Assembly (NCBI GenBank): GCA_949361645.1
Contig: OX442429.1
Location: 394,501 to 458,500, forward strand
Direction: 5' to 3'
DNA: 64,000 nt
Source of the DNA: Spongilla lacustris
Lineage: Eukaryota; Porifera; Demospongiae; Spongillida; Spongillidae
The notes below the pieces were generated by a model. That model saw only the letters and a list, made by a program, of their open reading frames with translations. It ran no database searches and was not told where the DNA came from. Position 1 is the stretch's first letter; each line of letters opens with the position of its first letter. Positions 38,701 to 49,460 of this stretch are shown piece by piece. Made by a program: the position numbers and the translations under genes.

Positions 38701-39366
38701 ACAATGTTGTGCTTGCCACACCCTCACCTTTCAATTCCTCCATCTTTACCTACAGTAACTAGACGAGCCACTGTAGCTTGAAGAGATACAAGTTTTGCTA
38801 AAGCATCTGATGTTCTTCCCTGTGAGGTCACATGTTTGATGCATGCATGCCAGAGAATGTGTAAGTTCTGCACTGTCTCTGAGCAGATGATGATATGTTA
38901 CCTTAGCAACATGCTCAAGCCATCGTCCTAGTGACACAAAAACCAGCAATGCAGGTATAGCTTCAAAGAATGGGGTCATTTGACTTCCAGTACCACGGAA
39001 TATGAGGGTGTACACCATTGCTACCAGCTGTGCAGTAACATACAATGCATAATGTCAGCAGTGAGGCATTTTGGGGACTCACAGAATAGAAGTAGGCAAT
39101 TGTGGTTGCCAAGGTGATGAGGACATCCATATTAGCAGAACAATGTCTCACAGACTTGTACGCAGACCAATAGAAGAGCCACCCTGCACCAAACTACAGG
39201 AAAAGAACAAAAACTGATATGATTCTTGGTAGAAACCATAGAGATCTATGAACAATGCAAATTTACAGTTGTGGTCACTTTTGAAACACACACACACGCA
39301 CACACACATACACACACATACACACACACATACATACACACACACACACACGCACACACACATACA

Positions 39367-39423
<57 letters not shown>

Positions 39424-41008
39424 GAATTATAGAAGCAAAAAGGAAAAGTAAAAGTTCTTTGAGGTCAAATCCTTTAGTAGGGGACATTAGCTCAGGTGGT
39501 ACAAACATGACGATCATGGTGGGCACCCCAAAGATGAGGGATATCAGGAAGGCAAAGAGCCACTTCCTTTTGGAGCGAGCATGAGCCTCCCGTGGATCAT
39601 CAGAGTTCTTTGAAGCCAGCTCAGCTGTAAACCCCATATCCTGGAGGTGTGTATAGTATGCAAATAACTCAGTTCTAATATACTGCCAACCTAACACTTG
39701 TATCTCATAATCATTGCATCAGTAACCTGGCCACAACTAAGACTGTGGTGTGCAGTCCACTAGTTCATTGGCTAAGTACACTGTGCCCATTGATGGAACA
39801 TGATGATGTGGTGTGCTGATGTGGTGTGTGCTGATGTGGTGTGTGCTGATGTGGTGTGCTGATGTGGTGTGTGCTGATGTGGTGCACTGATGTGGTGTGC
39901 TGATGTGGTGTGCTGATGTGGTGTGCTGATGTGGTGTGCTGATGTGGTGTGTGCTGATGTGGTGTGTGCTGATGTGGTGTGTGCTGATGTGGTGTGTGCT
40001 GATGTGGTGTGCTGATGTGGTGTGCTGATGTGGTGTGCTGATGTGGTGTGTGCTGATGTGGTGTGCTGATGTGGTGAGTGCTGATGTGGTGTGCTGATGT
40101 GGTGTGTGCTGATGTGGTGTGCTGATGTGGTGTGCTGATGTGGTGTGTGCTGATGTGGTGTGTGCTGATGTGGTGTGCTGATGTGGTGTGTGCTGATGTG
40201 GTGTGTGCTGATGTGGTGTGTGCTGATGTGGTGTGCTGATGTGGTGTGCTGATGTGGTGCACTGATGTGGTGTGCTGATGTGGTGTGCTCATGCTGCTAA
40301 GACAACTAGTTGTACTCAATTGCACTACAGCCCCACCCACATGTGCCACACAGGTTACAATGTCGGAGGGATGACCAACAGCTACTACTACTCAGGTTCC
40401 ACACATTCCAAATGTGCTCACCTGGATTGTCTTGATGATGTCTCGGGGACCTATTATGGAAGGATCATACTCTATGTAGCCTTTGCTTGTGGACAGGGCA
40501 ACAAGTGCCTTCTGCACCCCCTTGTGTGACATCAGTGTAGTTTCAATGTTATTGACACATGATGCACACGTCATCCCACCAATCTATTGGCACAAGACTA
40601 CCTGAATAGCATGGCACCACATGGCTGGCCACTCGTTACCATGACATTGATCTTTCCTTGTTGAGCCTCAGCCTCTTCCATGATTTCAACACCAAATCCC
40701 AGGTCCTTAACCTGGGCAGCTAACACTTCTGTGTCTGTCTCATCAGGATTGTAAACTATTTCTGCCTTCTCAGAGAGCAGTGCCACCACCACTGAGAACA
40801 CCCCTGAAGTGTTAGGAAGGGGGAAGAGAGAGAGAGTAGCTGATATGTGGATGAAAGGTAGGGTATTACCTGGTTGTTTAGACATGTGCCTTTCTATTTT
40901 TGCTACACATGACGAACAGCTCATTCCAGATATCTTCATGTGAAGTGTCTTCCGTTCCTTAACTTGAGACATGGCAATAGGCTCCAACAATTCAAAGGCA
41001 GGCAAGTG
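35720..41008 (-). CDS. ATP7: Copper-transporting P1B-ATPase (ATP7), copy A, lacking the first two exons
   Basis: Seventeen exons equivalent to exons 3-19 of copy B, all open and in frame: 41,008-40,870; 40,803-40,640; 40,583-40,422; 39,640-39,422; 39,193-39,083; 39,027-38,902; 38,819-38,728; 38,681-38,399; 38,223-38,092; 37,967-37,734; 37,642-37,460; 37,400-37,022; 36,854-36,712; 36,510-36,421; 36,364-36,245; 36,190-35,970; 35,909-35,720. It keeps two metal-binding domains (GMSCSSC, GMTCASC), the TGE actuator motif, CPC, DKTGT, SEHP, TGDN and GDGIND, so the catalytic core looks complete. The exon carrying GMVCKSC and GMTCHSC and the lysine-rich linker exon are absent. Relative to copy [12 protein letters not shown] has become [11 protein letters not shown], a lysine before it is methionine, and the C-terminus ends TVI instead of AVN. 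The first in-frame ATG is in exon 41,008-40,870 (MSQVKERK). It could be a young paralogue, a decaying copy, or an assembly duplicate. Confidence 0.85.
39287..39421. repeat. CA microsatellite at a splice donor (ATP7 copy A)
   Basis: About 130 bases of CA with CG and TA variants. On the coding strand the exon ends CAG and the intron starts directly with GTGTGTGTG, so the repeat forms the donor site. Confidence 0.9.
39803..40285. repeat. 13/15-bp TGATGTGGTGTGC minisatellite in ATP7 copy A
   Basis: Tandem TGATGTGGTGTGC and TGATGTGGTGTGTGC units, over 30 in all. The equivalent place in copy B (about 58,557-58,616) has only four or five units. It lies in the intron before the exon coding the first membrane segments. 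Confidence 0.9.
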
Positions 41009-41190
41009 CTGAGATAAACAAAGTTATGATGACTTATTAAATTCTGCTTCACCCCCATGCAGGTCCGTACGCAGGTTTTCAAGTGTTGTGTATGTGTGTT
41101 GGGGGCAATTATTTGGGAAACAGAGTCAATTAACACAACGTAACACCTGCAGTCCGCATAGATCTCGTACCCATGCCACAAAAGCGTTCT

Positions 41191-41445
41191 TTACATTCCC
41201 ACCTTTAGAGGAAGGTCTTTGAGTGGAATGGAGATAGGAAGCAAGCTCACTTTATCGAACGGGATGCACACTGACAGCGCAAATGGGCCATCCTTTGTCT
41301 TCCTCTTCGTTCTGCAATCCAGCCTAAACCCAGTCCTATTCATCAGGTCTATGGAGACATTAAGTGGTACCTTGTTTTCTCCCCGTACGAAGCTTGTTAC
41401 ACTAAAACCAAAATGCGTTGCTGTGTAAAATACACTTCCTAGCAT
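41191..41445 (-). other. Open frame upstream of ATP7 copy A, possible substitute first exon
   Basis: Minus-strand frame of 84 codons starting MLGSVFYTATHFGF with a stop two codons upstream of the ATG. It lies outside the duplicated segment. Near its end, PLK is followed by GTGGGA, a possible phase-0 donor that could join in frame to the phase-0 acceptor of the first copy A exon (41,008). No domain or signal peptide is recognised, and chance is a fair alternative. Confidence 0.25.
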
Positions 41446-41500
41446 GTATACTCAATATGGCCCTGACCACTATCAAGATACGCCCGCAACACGCCGCAGG

Positions 41501-41953
41501 GCATTTTCCTAGTTGAGGTTCCGTCATTGCTACTACTACGGATTCGAGGTTTTCCTATCGCTCTGTGACTCATGAATATAATTAGCACTCCGATGGATAT
41601 AATTCAAGAGGTCAAAAATAATAGAGGCCAAATCTGGGCATTTTCCTAGTTGAGGTTCCGTCATTAGTATTCATTGCTACTACTACGGATGTCGGCATTT
41701 TCCTAGTTGAGGTTCCGTCATTAGTTTCATTGCTACTACTACGGATTCGAGGTTTTCCTATCGCTCTGTGACTCATGAATATAATTAGCACTCCGATGGA
41801 TATAATTCAAGAGGTCGAAAATAATAGAGGCCAAATCTGGGCATTTTCCTAGTTGAGGTTCTGTCATTAGTATTCATTGCTACTACTACGGATTCGAGGT
41901 TTTCCTATCGCTCTGTGACTCATGAATATAATTAGCACTCCAATGGATATAAT
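41501..41953. repeat. Tandem duplication of the inverted-repeat terminus, four starts
   Basis: The sequence GCATTTTCCTAGTTGAGG begins at 41,501, 41,638, 41,695 and 41,841, each followed by all or part of a unit with TACTACTACGGATTCGAGG and TAATTAGCACTCC. The same unit occurs once, inverted, at about 49,890-50,029. Confidence 0.85.
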
Positions 41954-42810
41954 CATAGATATTAGAGTAGAAGGATTGGAAACGGACTCAATTAACACTG
42001 CTTCACGCGCCGACTCCTCGATGCTCCTCGTACTCAGACCGCTTCACTCATCAATGAAGTTACGGGTAGCGGATCAAGAACTACTGGCCCAGTTTTCCTT
42101 CTAAACAATGTGCAAAGGAAAGAAAGAGTGATCACAACTCCCCCACTCCCCCACTCTAACCCAACTAAACAAAAATGGTAATCAATAGCCTTCATAGTAC
42201 AAATCCCTCGTACTATTATTATGTCTTTATGGCATTGGATCACCTGTTTAGAATTTTTTTCACGACTAAACCCAGAGCTTGGTTACCGGCAAATGGTGCC
42301 TACCGTACGTAGAATTGGTGTAGCTATCTGGAAAAAATGTTGGAATCGACATAAAAGCTTAACCAGGGAAGTTTTGTCGGTTAGTTCATGGCGATGTCAA
42401 AAACTTAAAATGTGGAGTTAGTCCAAGACCCTACAACCTAAACGCTTTAAACACACCTCACCGTACGTAAAATTTTGTGCTGCATCTGGCCATGCTACTT
42501 CTTTATAAAGAAAGATAGGTTTAGGGGAGTTGTATCGGTTAGTTGTTAAAAAATATTGTATGCCCTCAAAATTCTGTATCTTGGGTTCTAAAAGGGCTAT
42601 AAATATGGCGATACGTTTGCCCGAATGTACGCATTTTGCGCTATCGTATTCTTCTATCAGATTCGACAAAGCACTTAACTTACTTTCTTCTCAAGAGGGG
42701 CGAGGCGTCACTTCATCGAATTAGCACCATCACGGACCCCGCGCTTTGCAATGTACAGGGCTCTATGGCTCACGTGCTCCGTTTCCAATCCTTCTACTCT
42801 AATATTTATG
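41954..42810. mobile_element. Non-autonomous DNA transposon, 857 bp, with a 7-bp target duplication
   Basis: Terminal inverted repeats of about 33 bp start CATAGATATTAGAGTAGAAG on the left and CATAAATATTAGAGTAGAAG on the reverse strand of the right. Both ends are flanked by ATATAAT (41,947-41,953 and 42,811-42,817). Comparison with the empty copies at 41,600 and 49,920 shows that the insertion split one unit of the terminal repeat. No transposase domain was recognised in the interior. Confidence 0.8.
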
Positions 42811-42924
42811 ATATAATTTCAAGAGGTCAAAAATAATAGAGGCCAAATCTGGTTTGAGCGTTGAAAACTCATCGCTAACAGGGTGAAGCTTCTTGCCTCA
42901 GCTCAACCTCACCCGCCTCCGAAA

Positions 42925-42960
<36 letters not shown>

Positions 42961-43320
42961 TCCACCGGTACCGCCGCCTCACCCGCGCCTCTCCCCGACT
43001 ATTTTAACTACGTGCACCAATAAGGGTAAATAACGCAGTCCTTGGTAATGCTATGTTGTACACCCTCACCTTAATCAGCAGCCGTGCCGCATACGAAAAT
43101 ATCGCGTAGGTCAGGGGCTCAGGGCGCCGAGCTCAGCCGCTATATTTTGCTTCACTAATGGCTAACAAAAACTATAGTAGGCACTAGCCTAACCGTGCGC
43201 TCAACAGCATCTCTAGCTACTGTAATATGTACATGGATCGCAGCAGATCGTTCAGTGTAGACTATCTAGTTGAAACGAACACGAGTTAACTCACGTGACG
43301 TATTGCATACTTTAGCTATT
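42811..43320. repeat. Left arm of the 41.5-50.0 kb inverted repeat
   Basis: Reverse complement of about 49,461-49,935. Shared landmarks include the AATAATAGAGGCCAAATCTGG block, GCCTCAGCTCAACCTCACCC, GTCAGGGGCTCAGGGCGCCG and GAGTTAACTCACGTGACGTA. It contains a poly-C tract (about 42,919-42,957), where the right arm has only a short mixed G run. Confidence 0.85.
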
Positions 43321-43568
43321 AAATGAATAATTCCCCTATTGCAAGAATTTTGGCTGTGCCGTTTTCAATAATTCTACGTCGAGTCTCTTATTGATCGCGA
43401 TGCACAGTGATATGGATTACATGTACTTGTTAAACCATATCACTTGTGCATCACGATCAATGAAAATAATAAGACTATTGTGTTAACCTGTAACCGTTAA
43501 CCTGAGCTGAAGCGTGCTGGAGAGAAAGTGAACGGCTGGAACGACCCCAGTGGGGGAGCTACAGGCTC

Positions 43569-44221
43569 CAGTGTTGCCGCGAAATAACCTTCATCCTTAA
43601 TCGTATATATCGCGATATATCGCGATAAGCATTCGAAGGATATGGTGTACTTACGCTAAATGTACTTGCTACCATAGAGGATTTCATGAGCGCTGATCGC
43701 AAAGCCTTCAAAACTGCCGTATCGGAGGCTTTGGATGGCACAAAAAACTCAATTGTTTTTTAGCTACATGACAGCTTGCGCAATGTTCCCAAGCATGCAG
43801 CCTGTCAAGTCAGCAGAAATCAATTTCAAAAAATATGATCCATTGTTGTGGTGAAGGAATCATTAGCCATACGTCCCTACCATAGCTAAACCAGCAAGCA
43901 AGTACTTGTGCATTTTTGCTTAGATATTTTAAAGGTTGCGCCCGTGGGGGCTTGGCATCTTGCATGAAAGGCTGCATTGCCAAATGTATATTTCTAAGGC
44001 AAAATTGAAACTGAACTGGTTTAACTGTAACAGTCATTGATATACCTAAATGTATGCTTATTCTCTGCTTGTTTCTAAATTTTATTTCTGTATATCTTTG
44101 TTTACGTCCGTACACGTTTATTTCGCGATATGACTAAAGATTAATCGCGATATATCGCCTTTCGTGATATAAACATTTAATCGCGATATATCGCCTATCG
44201 CGATATATCGCGGCAACACTG
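43569..44221. mobile_element. hAT-like non-autonomous element with TATCGCGATA subterminal palindromes
   Basis: The ends are CAGTGTTGCCGCGA on the left and its near complement TCGCGGCAACACTG on the right. Both ends carry several overlapping ATATCGCGATAT palindromes. CAGTGTTG-type termini are typical of hAT elements. A clear 8-bp target duplication is not visible, and the flanks look like another repeat (GGGGGAGC and GCTCCCCC). No transposase in its 653 bp. Confidence 0.6.
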
Positions 44222-44310
44222 CTCAGCCTACAGCGCTCCCCCATATCCCTTAGCTGGAGCGGGAGGGGGCGACGCCCCCACCCCCTTTCCCTTACCCTCT
44301 ACTCTTTGCC

Positions 44311-44332
44311 CCCCCCCCCCCCCCCCCCCCCG
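44311..44332. repeat. Poly-C tract at a transposon-like terminus
   Basis: About 20 C followed by a C-rich stretch and CCTGCGTCCGACCCTGG, which resembles an element end. Confidence 0.6.
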
Positions 44333-44820
44333 CCCCCACCCCTGCGTCCGACCCTGGGAATTGAAAGACTCGGCGTAGAATTATCTATAGGGCACGGCTG
44401 TTACAATTGGACAAAAAGGGTCATAATTAGAGCACAGGAAATAGATTTACGGTTCAACAACCGCTTTCCCTTTACAAGCTCATTAAAGTTTCAACTTAAG
44501 GTTTCCGCAGCCAATCGATCTAATGCGAATAAAATTGCAACAAACGGTAACTAGAACTTGTCTTCTTAGTAGATTTAGCCTCACGCCTCCATTAGCCTCG
44601 AGTGGCGCACTGCATTTCGTTCCGCGCATAAGATGGTACTTTTTAGGCGGGAAAAATAGCATAAAATCACGACTGTGTAGCTTTTTTTCCGCCCTTATAT
44701 GTGCCGTCGGTAAAAAAACAGCTTATAGTGGTATCATTGCCAGGTAAGAATATGTTTTCAGTCCGTGGTGCCGCGTCTCCTACGCCCTGCTATAATTATT
44801 ATAACACACATACCCAAATT

Positions 44821-45075
44821 ATGAATAACGCGCACCACAAGAATGGAAGTGCAGCACTAGATGATCTGTGCCGAGTGTGGGGGTGCAAATTGCATAGAGG
44901 GATCAAAGCAAAGGGGAGAGCAGTAAAACCAGAGCCACCATACAGCTGTATCTCCTATGCTGACAAGTTTCTGGTGGTTTTTAACATAAACATTCTTGTT
45001 GATACACCTGAGATCCACCCCCAAATGTGCACCTTGTGCTTAATTAAAGCTCACGTGTTCTTGTGGAAGAGCTGA
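44821..45075 (+). CDS. Fragment with a RAG1/transposon-type CRxxGxxL...HPxxCxxC zinc module
   Basis: The plus strand has DDLCRVWGCKLHRGIKAKGR, then SCISYADKFLVVFNI, then PEIHPQMCTLCLIKA. The order (Cys pair with Gly, a mid Cys-x-Tyr, then HPxxCxxC) is that of a zinc-binding module repeatedly found in RAG1-like and transposon-derived invertebrate proteins. The ATG at 44,821 is the nearest start; the frame is open from 44,701. It stops at 45,073-45,075, shortly after the last Cys pair, so it is a fragment or a single exon. No transposase core was found nearby. The family assignment is from memory of the motif spacing only. Confidence 0.4.
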   Translation: MNNAHHKNGSAALDDLCRVWGCKLHRGIKAKGRAVKPEPPYSCISYADKFLVVFNINILVDTPEIHPQMCTLCLIKAHVFLWKS

Positions 45076-45234
45076 AGAATCACTTCATGCACTTGTAAGG
45101 TATGCAAATGGTTCTTTTTTAAAAGTATCCCTCACTCTATGCAACTTCATATGGGTACAGCAACAGATGACACAGCTCACCACAGACCATCATAAAACTG
45201 AAATGATCACCCCATGAGACTGAATGAGTATACA

Positions 45235-46168
45235 TAGGGGCATTGCATGGGTGTGTGTGCATGGGGGACATTGGATGAGTGTACATAGGGGCATTGGATG
45301 GGTGTGTGTGCATGGGGGACATTGGATGGGTGTACATGGGGGCATTGGATGGGTGTACATAGAGGGGGCATTGGATGGGTGTACATGGAGGGTATTGGAT
45401 GGGTGTGTGCATGGGGGGCATTGGATGGGTGTGCAGGGGGGCATTGGATGGTGTTCATGGTGGGTGTACATGGGGCATTGGATGGGTGTACATGGGGACA
45501 TTGGATGGGTGTACATAGAGGGGGCATTGGATGGGTGTACATGGAGGGTATTGGATGGGTGTGTGCATGGGGGGCATTGGATGGGTGTGCAGGGGGGCAT
45601 TGGATGGTGTTCATGGTGGGTGTACATGGGGCATTGGATGGGTGTACATGGGGACATTGGATGGGTGTACATGGGGGCATTGGATGGGTGTACATGGGGC
45701 ATTGGATGGGTGTACATGGTGGGTGTACATAGGGGACATTGGATGGGTGTACATGATGGGTGTACATGGGGGACATTGGATGGGTGTACATGGAGGCTAT
45801 TGGATGGGTGTGTGTGCAGGGGGGGGGGGGGCATCAGATGGGTGTACATGGGGGGCATAAATATCCCTCACTCTATGCAACGCCATATGGGTACAGCAAT
45901 AGATGGTAATCACCCCACAAGCCTGGATGAGTGTACATAGGGGCATTGGACGGGTGTACATGGGGACATTGAATGGGTGTACATGGTGGGTGTACATGGG
46001 GGGCATCAGATGGGTGTACATGGAGGCATTGGATGGGTGTACATGGGGGCATTGGATGGGTGTACGTGACCCATGTGGGGCATTCGATGGGTGTGTGTGA
46101 TGGGGGACATTGGATGGGTGTGCATGGGGGGCATTGGATGGGTGTGCATGGGGGGCATTGGATGAGTG
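45235..46168. repeat. 23-bp GGGCATTGGATGGGTGTACATGG-type minisatellite
   Basis: Tandem units with core GCATTGGATGGGTGTACATG and unit lengths around 21-24 bp. Higher-order copying is visible: a block of about 170 bp at 45,300-45,475 is repeated at 45,480-45,655. A short copy of the flank (CCCTCACTCTATGCAACxxCATATGGGTACAGCA) occurs at 45,129 and 45,867. The long open frames on both strands are by-products. Confidence 0.9.
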
Positions 46169-47100
46169 AACATATATAGAGCATGGTTGTCGGGACCTAC
46201 GTTAGTAGGTCCTATGTAGGATTTGAAGTGTCATGAATACGATTAGCAAAACACCAGATTCCATTATTGCCGATGCGCCGTAGAATCAGTTGGAATTTAG
46301 TGAGCGTATTTGGATACAGCCGTCGAATATCTACAGTGTAGTATAACTGCCGACGTTTAGAAAGCTCGGACAACAGAGATAACGCTCACTCGTTCCCACC
46401 CTCGAACCTTAAAAAAAGTTTCTCCTAATTCTTCTTCTTCTTCTTCTTCCGGATCTGATAAGATAAGATTCACTCGGATAAGAGGTTTATTGCGCTGTAT
46501 CTTTGTCACGATTGAAGCGTAATATTAGCCGTTATGCGGAAGCACTAGAACCACCAAGTTACAAACTTACTGCCGAGTCGGATTTGTTTTATTATTTTCG
46601 TAAGCGGAGTTATGCTTGACACAAATTCGATCTTTAGCAACTTAGTTTTGTTAGCAATAGCCCACAACAGATTTTATCGGCCCTTGGAAACCATAAAGTG
46701 GAGATCCAGAATAAACTTGTGGTTTAGGACGTGTTTCTGGCGAGTGTGTGCAGCTGCAGTCGCGTCGATCGCCAAGAGAAAAGAATAGTGCAAGAATATT
46801 GCCAGTTAAATTATGACATTGACAGTTGTACGTGTGGTTGTGCTGACGAGTCGCGCGATGAAGCTCCGAAAGACCGTTCACGTGAAAAAAAAAAGAACAA
46901 TTGAACGCTACAAAGCGGGTTAAGCCGATCGCAAAAGTAAGAAGGATCGATAGCTAGCATGAAGGCAGTAAGAAGGATAGCGTGAAAGTGGGAAAGCACT
47001 GCATGCAACTGGCCGTCGCTATTAAGGCCAAAGAAGTTGGCATTGGTTGGCCATGGGTGACGTATACAGGTGAGCTACCTAACATACAACGAGAGTAACA
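46169..47100. other. Spacer, no gene seen
   Basis: Unique-looking sequence with a short TTC run (about 46,430-46,450). Only short frames without motifs. A poly-C tract follows at 47,110-47,132. Confidence 0.4.
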
Positions 47101-47469
47101 CTATACTTGCGCCCCCCCCCCCCCCCCCCCCCACCCTCATGTAAGCAAGCTGTCAAAGATGACCTGTTGGTAGGACCATTTATAAGTGAGTTTTGTTCAA
47201 TGCCGACAATGGTAACGGGAATGTCCTCCACAATTGCGTGGTCCCACTAGAGCAAATCAGGTGCTGCTCATTCAAGCTGCAAAGGTGATGGAAAACAGAA
47301 CACCATCCCACCAGGATGGGGGTGAACCACTCCGAATAGGTGGGTGTATGTGACTGTGTGTGTTGAAAAGTGTGTGCCATGTCTCATGGATATGTTGCCA
47401 AGTGGTGTAGTGTTGGGCTAGCTATCCCCCTCCCCTTCCCTCCTGTCTCATCTTCTTATTTCTCCTACC

Positions 47470-47895
47470 CTTCCTCTCCATTCACTTCTCCCCTCCCCTC
47501 ATCTCCCCCTTCCCTCCTCTCTCCTCTCCCCCTTCCCTCCTCTCTCCTCTCCCCCTTCCCTCCTCTCTCCTCTCCCCCTTCCCTCCTCTCTCCTCTCCCC
47601 CTTCCCTCCTCTCTCCTCTCCCCCTTCCCTCCTCTCTCCTCTCCCCCTTCCCTCCTCTCTCCTCTCCCCCTTCCCTCCTCTCTCCTCTCCCCCTTCCCTC
47701 CTCTCTCCTCTCCCCCTTCCCTCCTCTCTCCTCTCCCCCTTCCCTCCTCTCTCCGCTCCACCTTCCCTCCTCTCTCCTCTCCCCCTTCCCTCCTCTCTCC
47801 TCTCCCCCTTCCCTCCTCTCTCCTCATCCCCTTCCCTCCTCTCTCTTCACCCCCTTCCTTCCTCTCTCTTCCCCTCCTCCTTCCCTCCTTTCTCC
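47470..47895. repeat. 23-bp polypyrimidine minisatellite
   Basis: Tandem CTCTCCTCTCCCCCTTCCCT units (period about 23), pyrimidine-only over roughly 400 bases apart from single variants. Such polypurine/polypyrimidine mirror tracts can form triplex DNA. Confidence 0.9.
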
Positions 47896-48437
47896 ATTCC
47901 CTTCTAAAAGACGAGCGGAACACGTCTGAAAGTGAGAGCTAGTAGCCCTATTAAAAGAACGACCCCAGCCCAACTACTTCAAATTTTAGCAAAGCAAAAG
48001 CACGTGCTTGTTTATTGTACGAAGAGGATCAGTATTCGAAATAAAAGGCAGGCAATCTGGTAAGCATCTTTTGTGTGAATGGCGAATTGCTCTGATCATG
48101 GGAAGGGAATTTATGGTTTGACTGAGCTCACATTATATTTTGTGACTTCACTACTAATTCCTCCTTTCCTACGCTACTACTTTCTTTAGGGATCCCCTCA
48201 TCTTCCAGTCACATGCCAATTCAGAGACATTAACTGTTTAAAGGAAATTGTTTGATTGTGATGTGATTTAATGATGATAGCAAGTGAGCAGAACAAACTG
48301 TCCTATTGTACATACTGCTGTGATGTATGTGATGCAATGGGTTGTATTCCAAGATTCCCCTTCCTTCTACGTTTGTGCTCCTGCATGCAATGTATAAGTA
48401 CATGTCAGAACCCGCCGGGGAAAAAAAAGGAGTGAAA

Positions 48438-48740
48438 CAAGATATAAAAATTTAATTAAAATAAAATTGGTGATGTAGGATTTGTATAGATAGCAATTGA
48501 GTAAAAAGTAAGGAAACAAGGAATTACGGATATTATGCATTCATTAAATTATAAATATTACAGACCTACATTATTTAGCAAATCTACCTGCCTAAAAGTC
48601 TGCTAAATGTAGGTATGTAATATTTATAATTTAATGAATGCATAATATCCGTAATTCCTTGTTTCCTTACTTATTACTCAATTGCTATCTATACAAATCC
48701 TACATCACCAATTTTATTTTAATTAAATTTTTATATCTTG
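48438..48740. mobile_element. Foldback/MITE element with nearly perfect 140-bp arms
   Basis: CAAGATATAAAAATTTAATT at the left is mirrored exactly at the right, and the complementarity continues through blocks such as GGAATTACGGATATTATGCA to a loop near 48,575-48,600. The arms are almost identical, so the insertion is probably young. Confidence 0.9.
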
Positions 48741-49460
48741 TACAATAACATGTGGCCAACTTCATGGACCATGGTTCCAGTAAAAACCCAGCAGGCCTTG
48801 TTTCCAATACCACAGGCCTTGGCTCCACTCAGACCACATTGCTTGAATACCATATGCAGGAATGGATAGGCCATATATGCACTATATGCAGGATGCTGTC
48901 TCGTGGGAGAACGGCCCGGGCTGTGTCTTTTCATAACAGCCTTGGTTGGGTTCATCCCTGGGCGCTTTGCAGGAGGGTTTCACCTAGTATGCATCCAGAG
49001 TGCAATCTATCGTTACCAATGCATAGACAAATAGCCAATACACTGTACAGAATATGGTGTCGCGGGTGATAGCGCTAAAAATAGCAATATTCTGAAGGCT
49101 CACAACTTCTAGTAGAATACGCGGCACCACGAGATGACATTAGAAAATATAGAAACAACCTACCGGCTTTACACTGTTAAAATTTCAAGGTACTTTATAA
49201 GGGCGGAAACTTTACCAGGGCAACGTTTATCTCCTAGGTCGAGAATCACCCCGTGGATTTGCAAGCTAATGCCACATCCAGGATTGAAAGATAGCGCCAC
49301 AGATGCACATCATTAATACCGGTAGACATTGTAGAAACTTTACATAGACAACGCCCGTTGCTATGAAAAAATTTCGTATCAAGGGGCGTAGCCTTTTTGT
49401 CCAAGGTTTCAATGTATTGAAACAGCCGTGAGGGAATTGTTTATTTACGATCGTAATGGT
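48741..49460. other. Unassigned sequence between the foldback and the right inverted-repeat arm
   Basis: Open frames exist on both strands at 48,731-49,069 but neither shows a known domain. No gene is supported. Confidence 0.35.

Larger units (their letters stand above)
35689..41115. repeat. Segmental duplication, copy A (ATP7 region)
   Basis: Nearly identical by eye to 54,406-59,446, introns included, in the same orientation. Differences are scattered substitutions, a one-codon indel in each of two exons, a changed CA tract, a small indel in a polypyrimidine intron, and a 470-bp minisatellite (39,803-40,285) that has only a few units in copy B. At the right end homology stops abruptly after GGGGGCAATTATTTG. 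Confidence 0.9.

Noticed and set aside
39765..40349. 194-codon frame with [10 protein letters not shown] repeats
   Set aside because: Product of the 13/15-bp minisatellite in the ATP7 copy A intron; it is almost absent from copy B.
35689..41115. Reading copy A as a plain pseudogene
   Set aside because: All 17 exons are open, all splice sites are intact and every catalytic motif is kept, so loss of function cannot be assumed despite the missing 5' exons.
45137..46184. Long Cys/His/Pro frames (MYTHPMPP-type) and their antisense GWVYMG-type frames
   Set aside because: Translation of the 23-bp minisatellite in several frames on both strands; no start context, domain or splice logic.
47370..47942. 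190-codon Ser/Pro/Leu frame and 152-codon Arg/Glu/Gly frame
   Set aside because: Both come from the polypyrimidine minisatellite; the composition simply mirrors the repeat.
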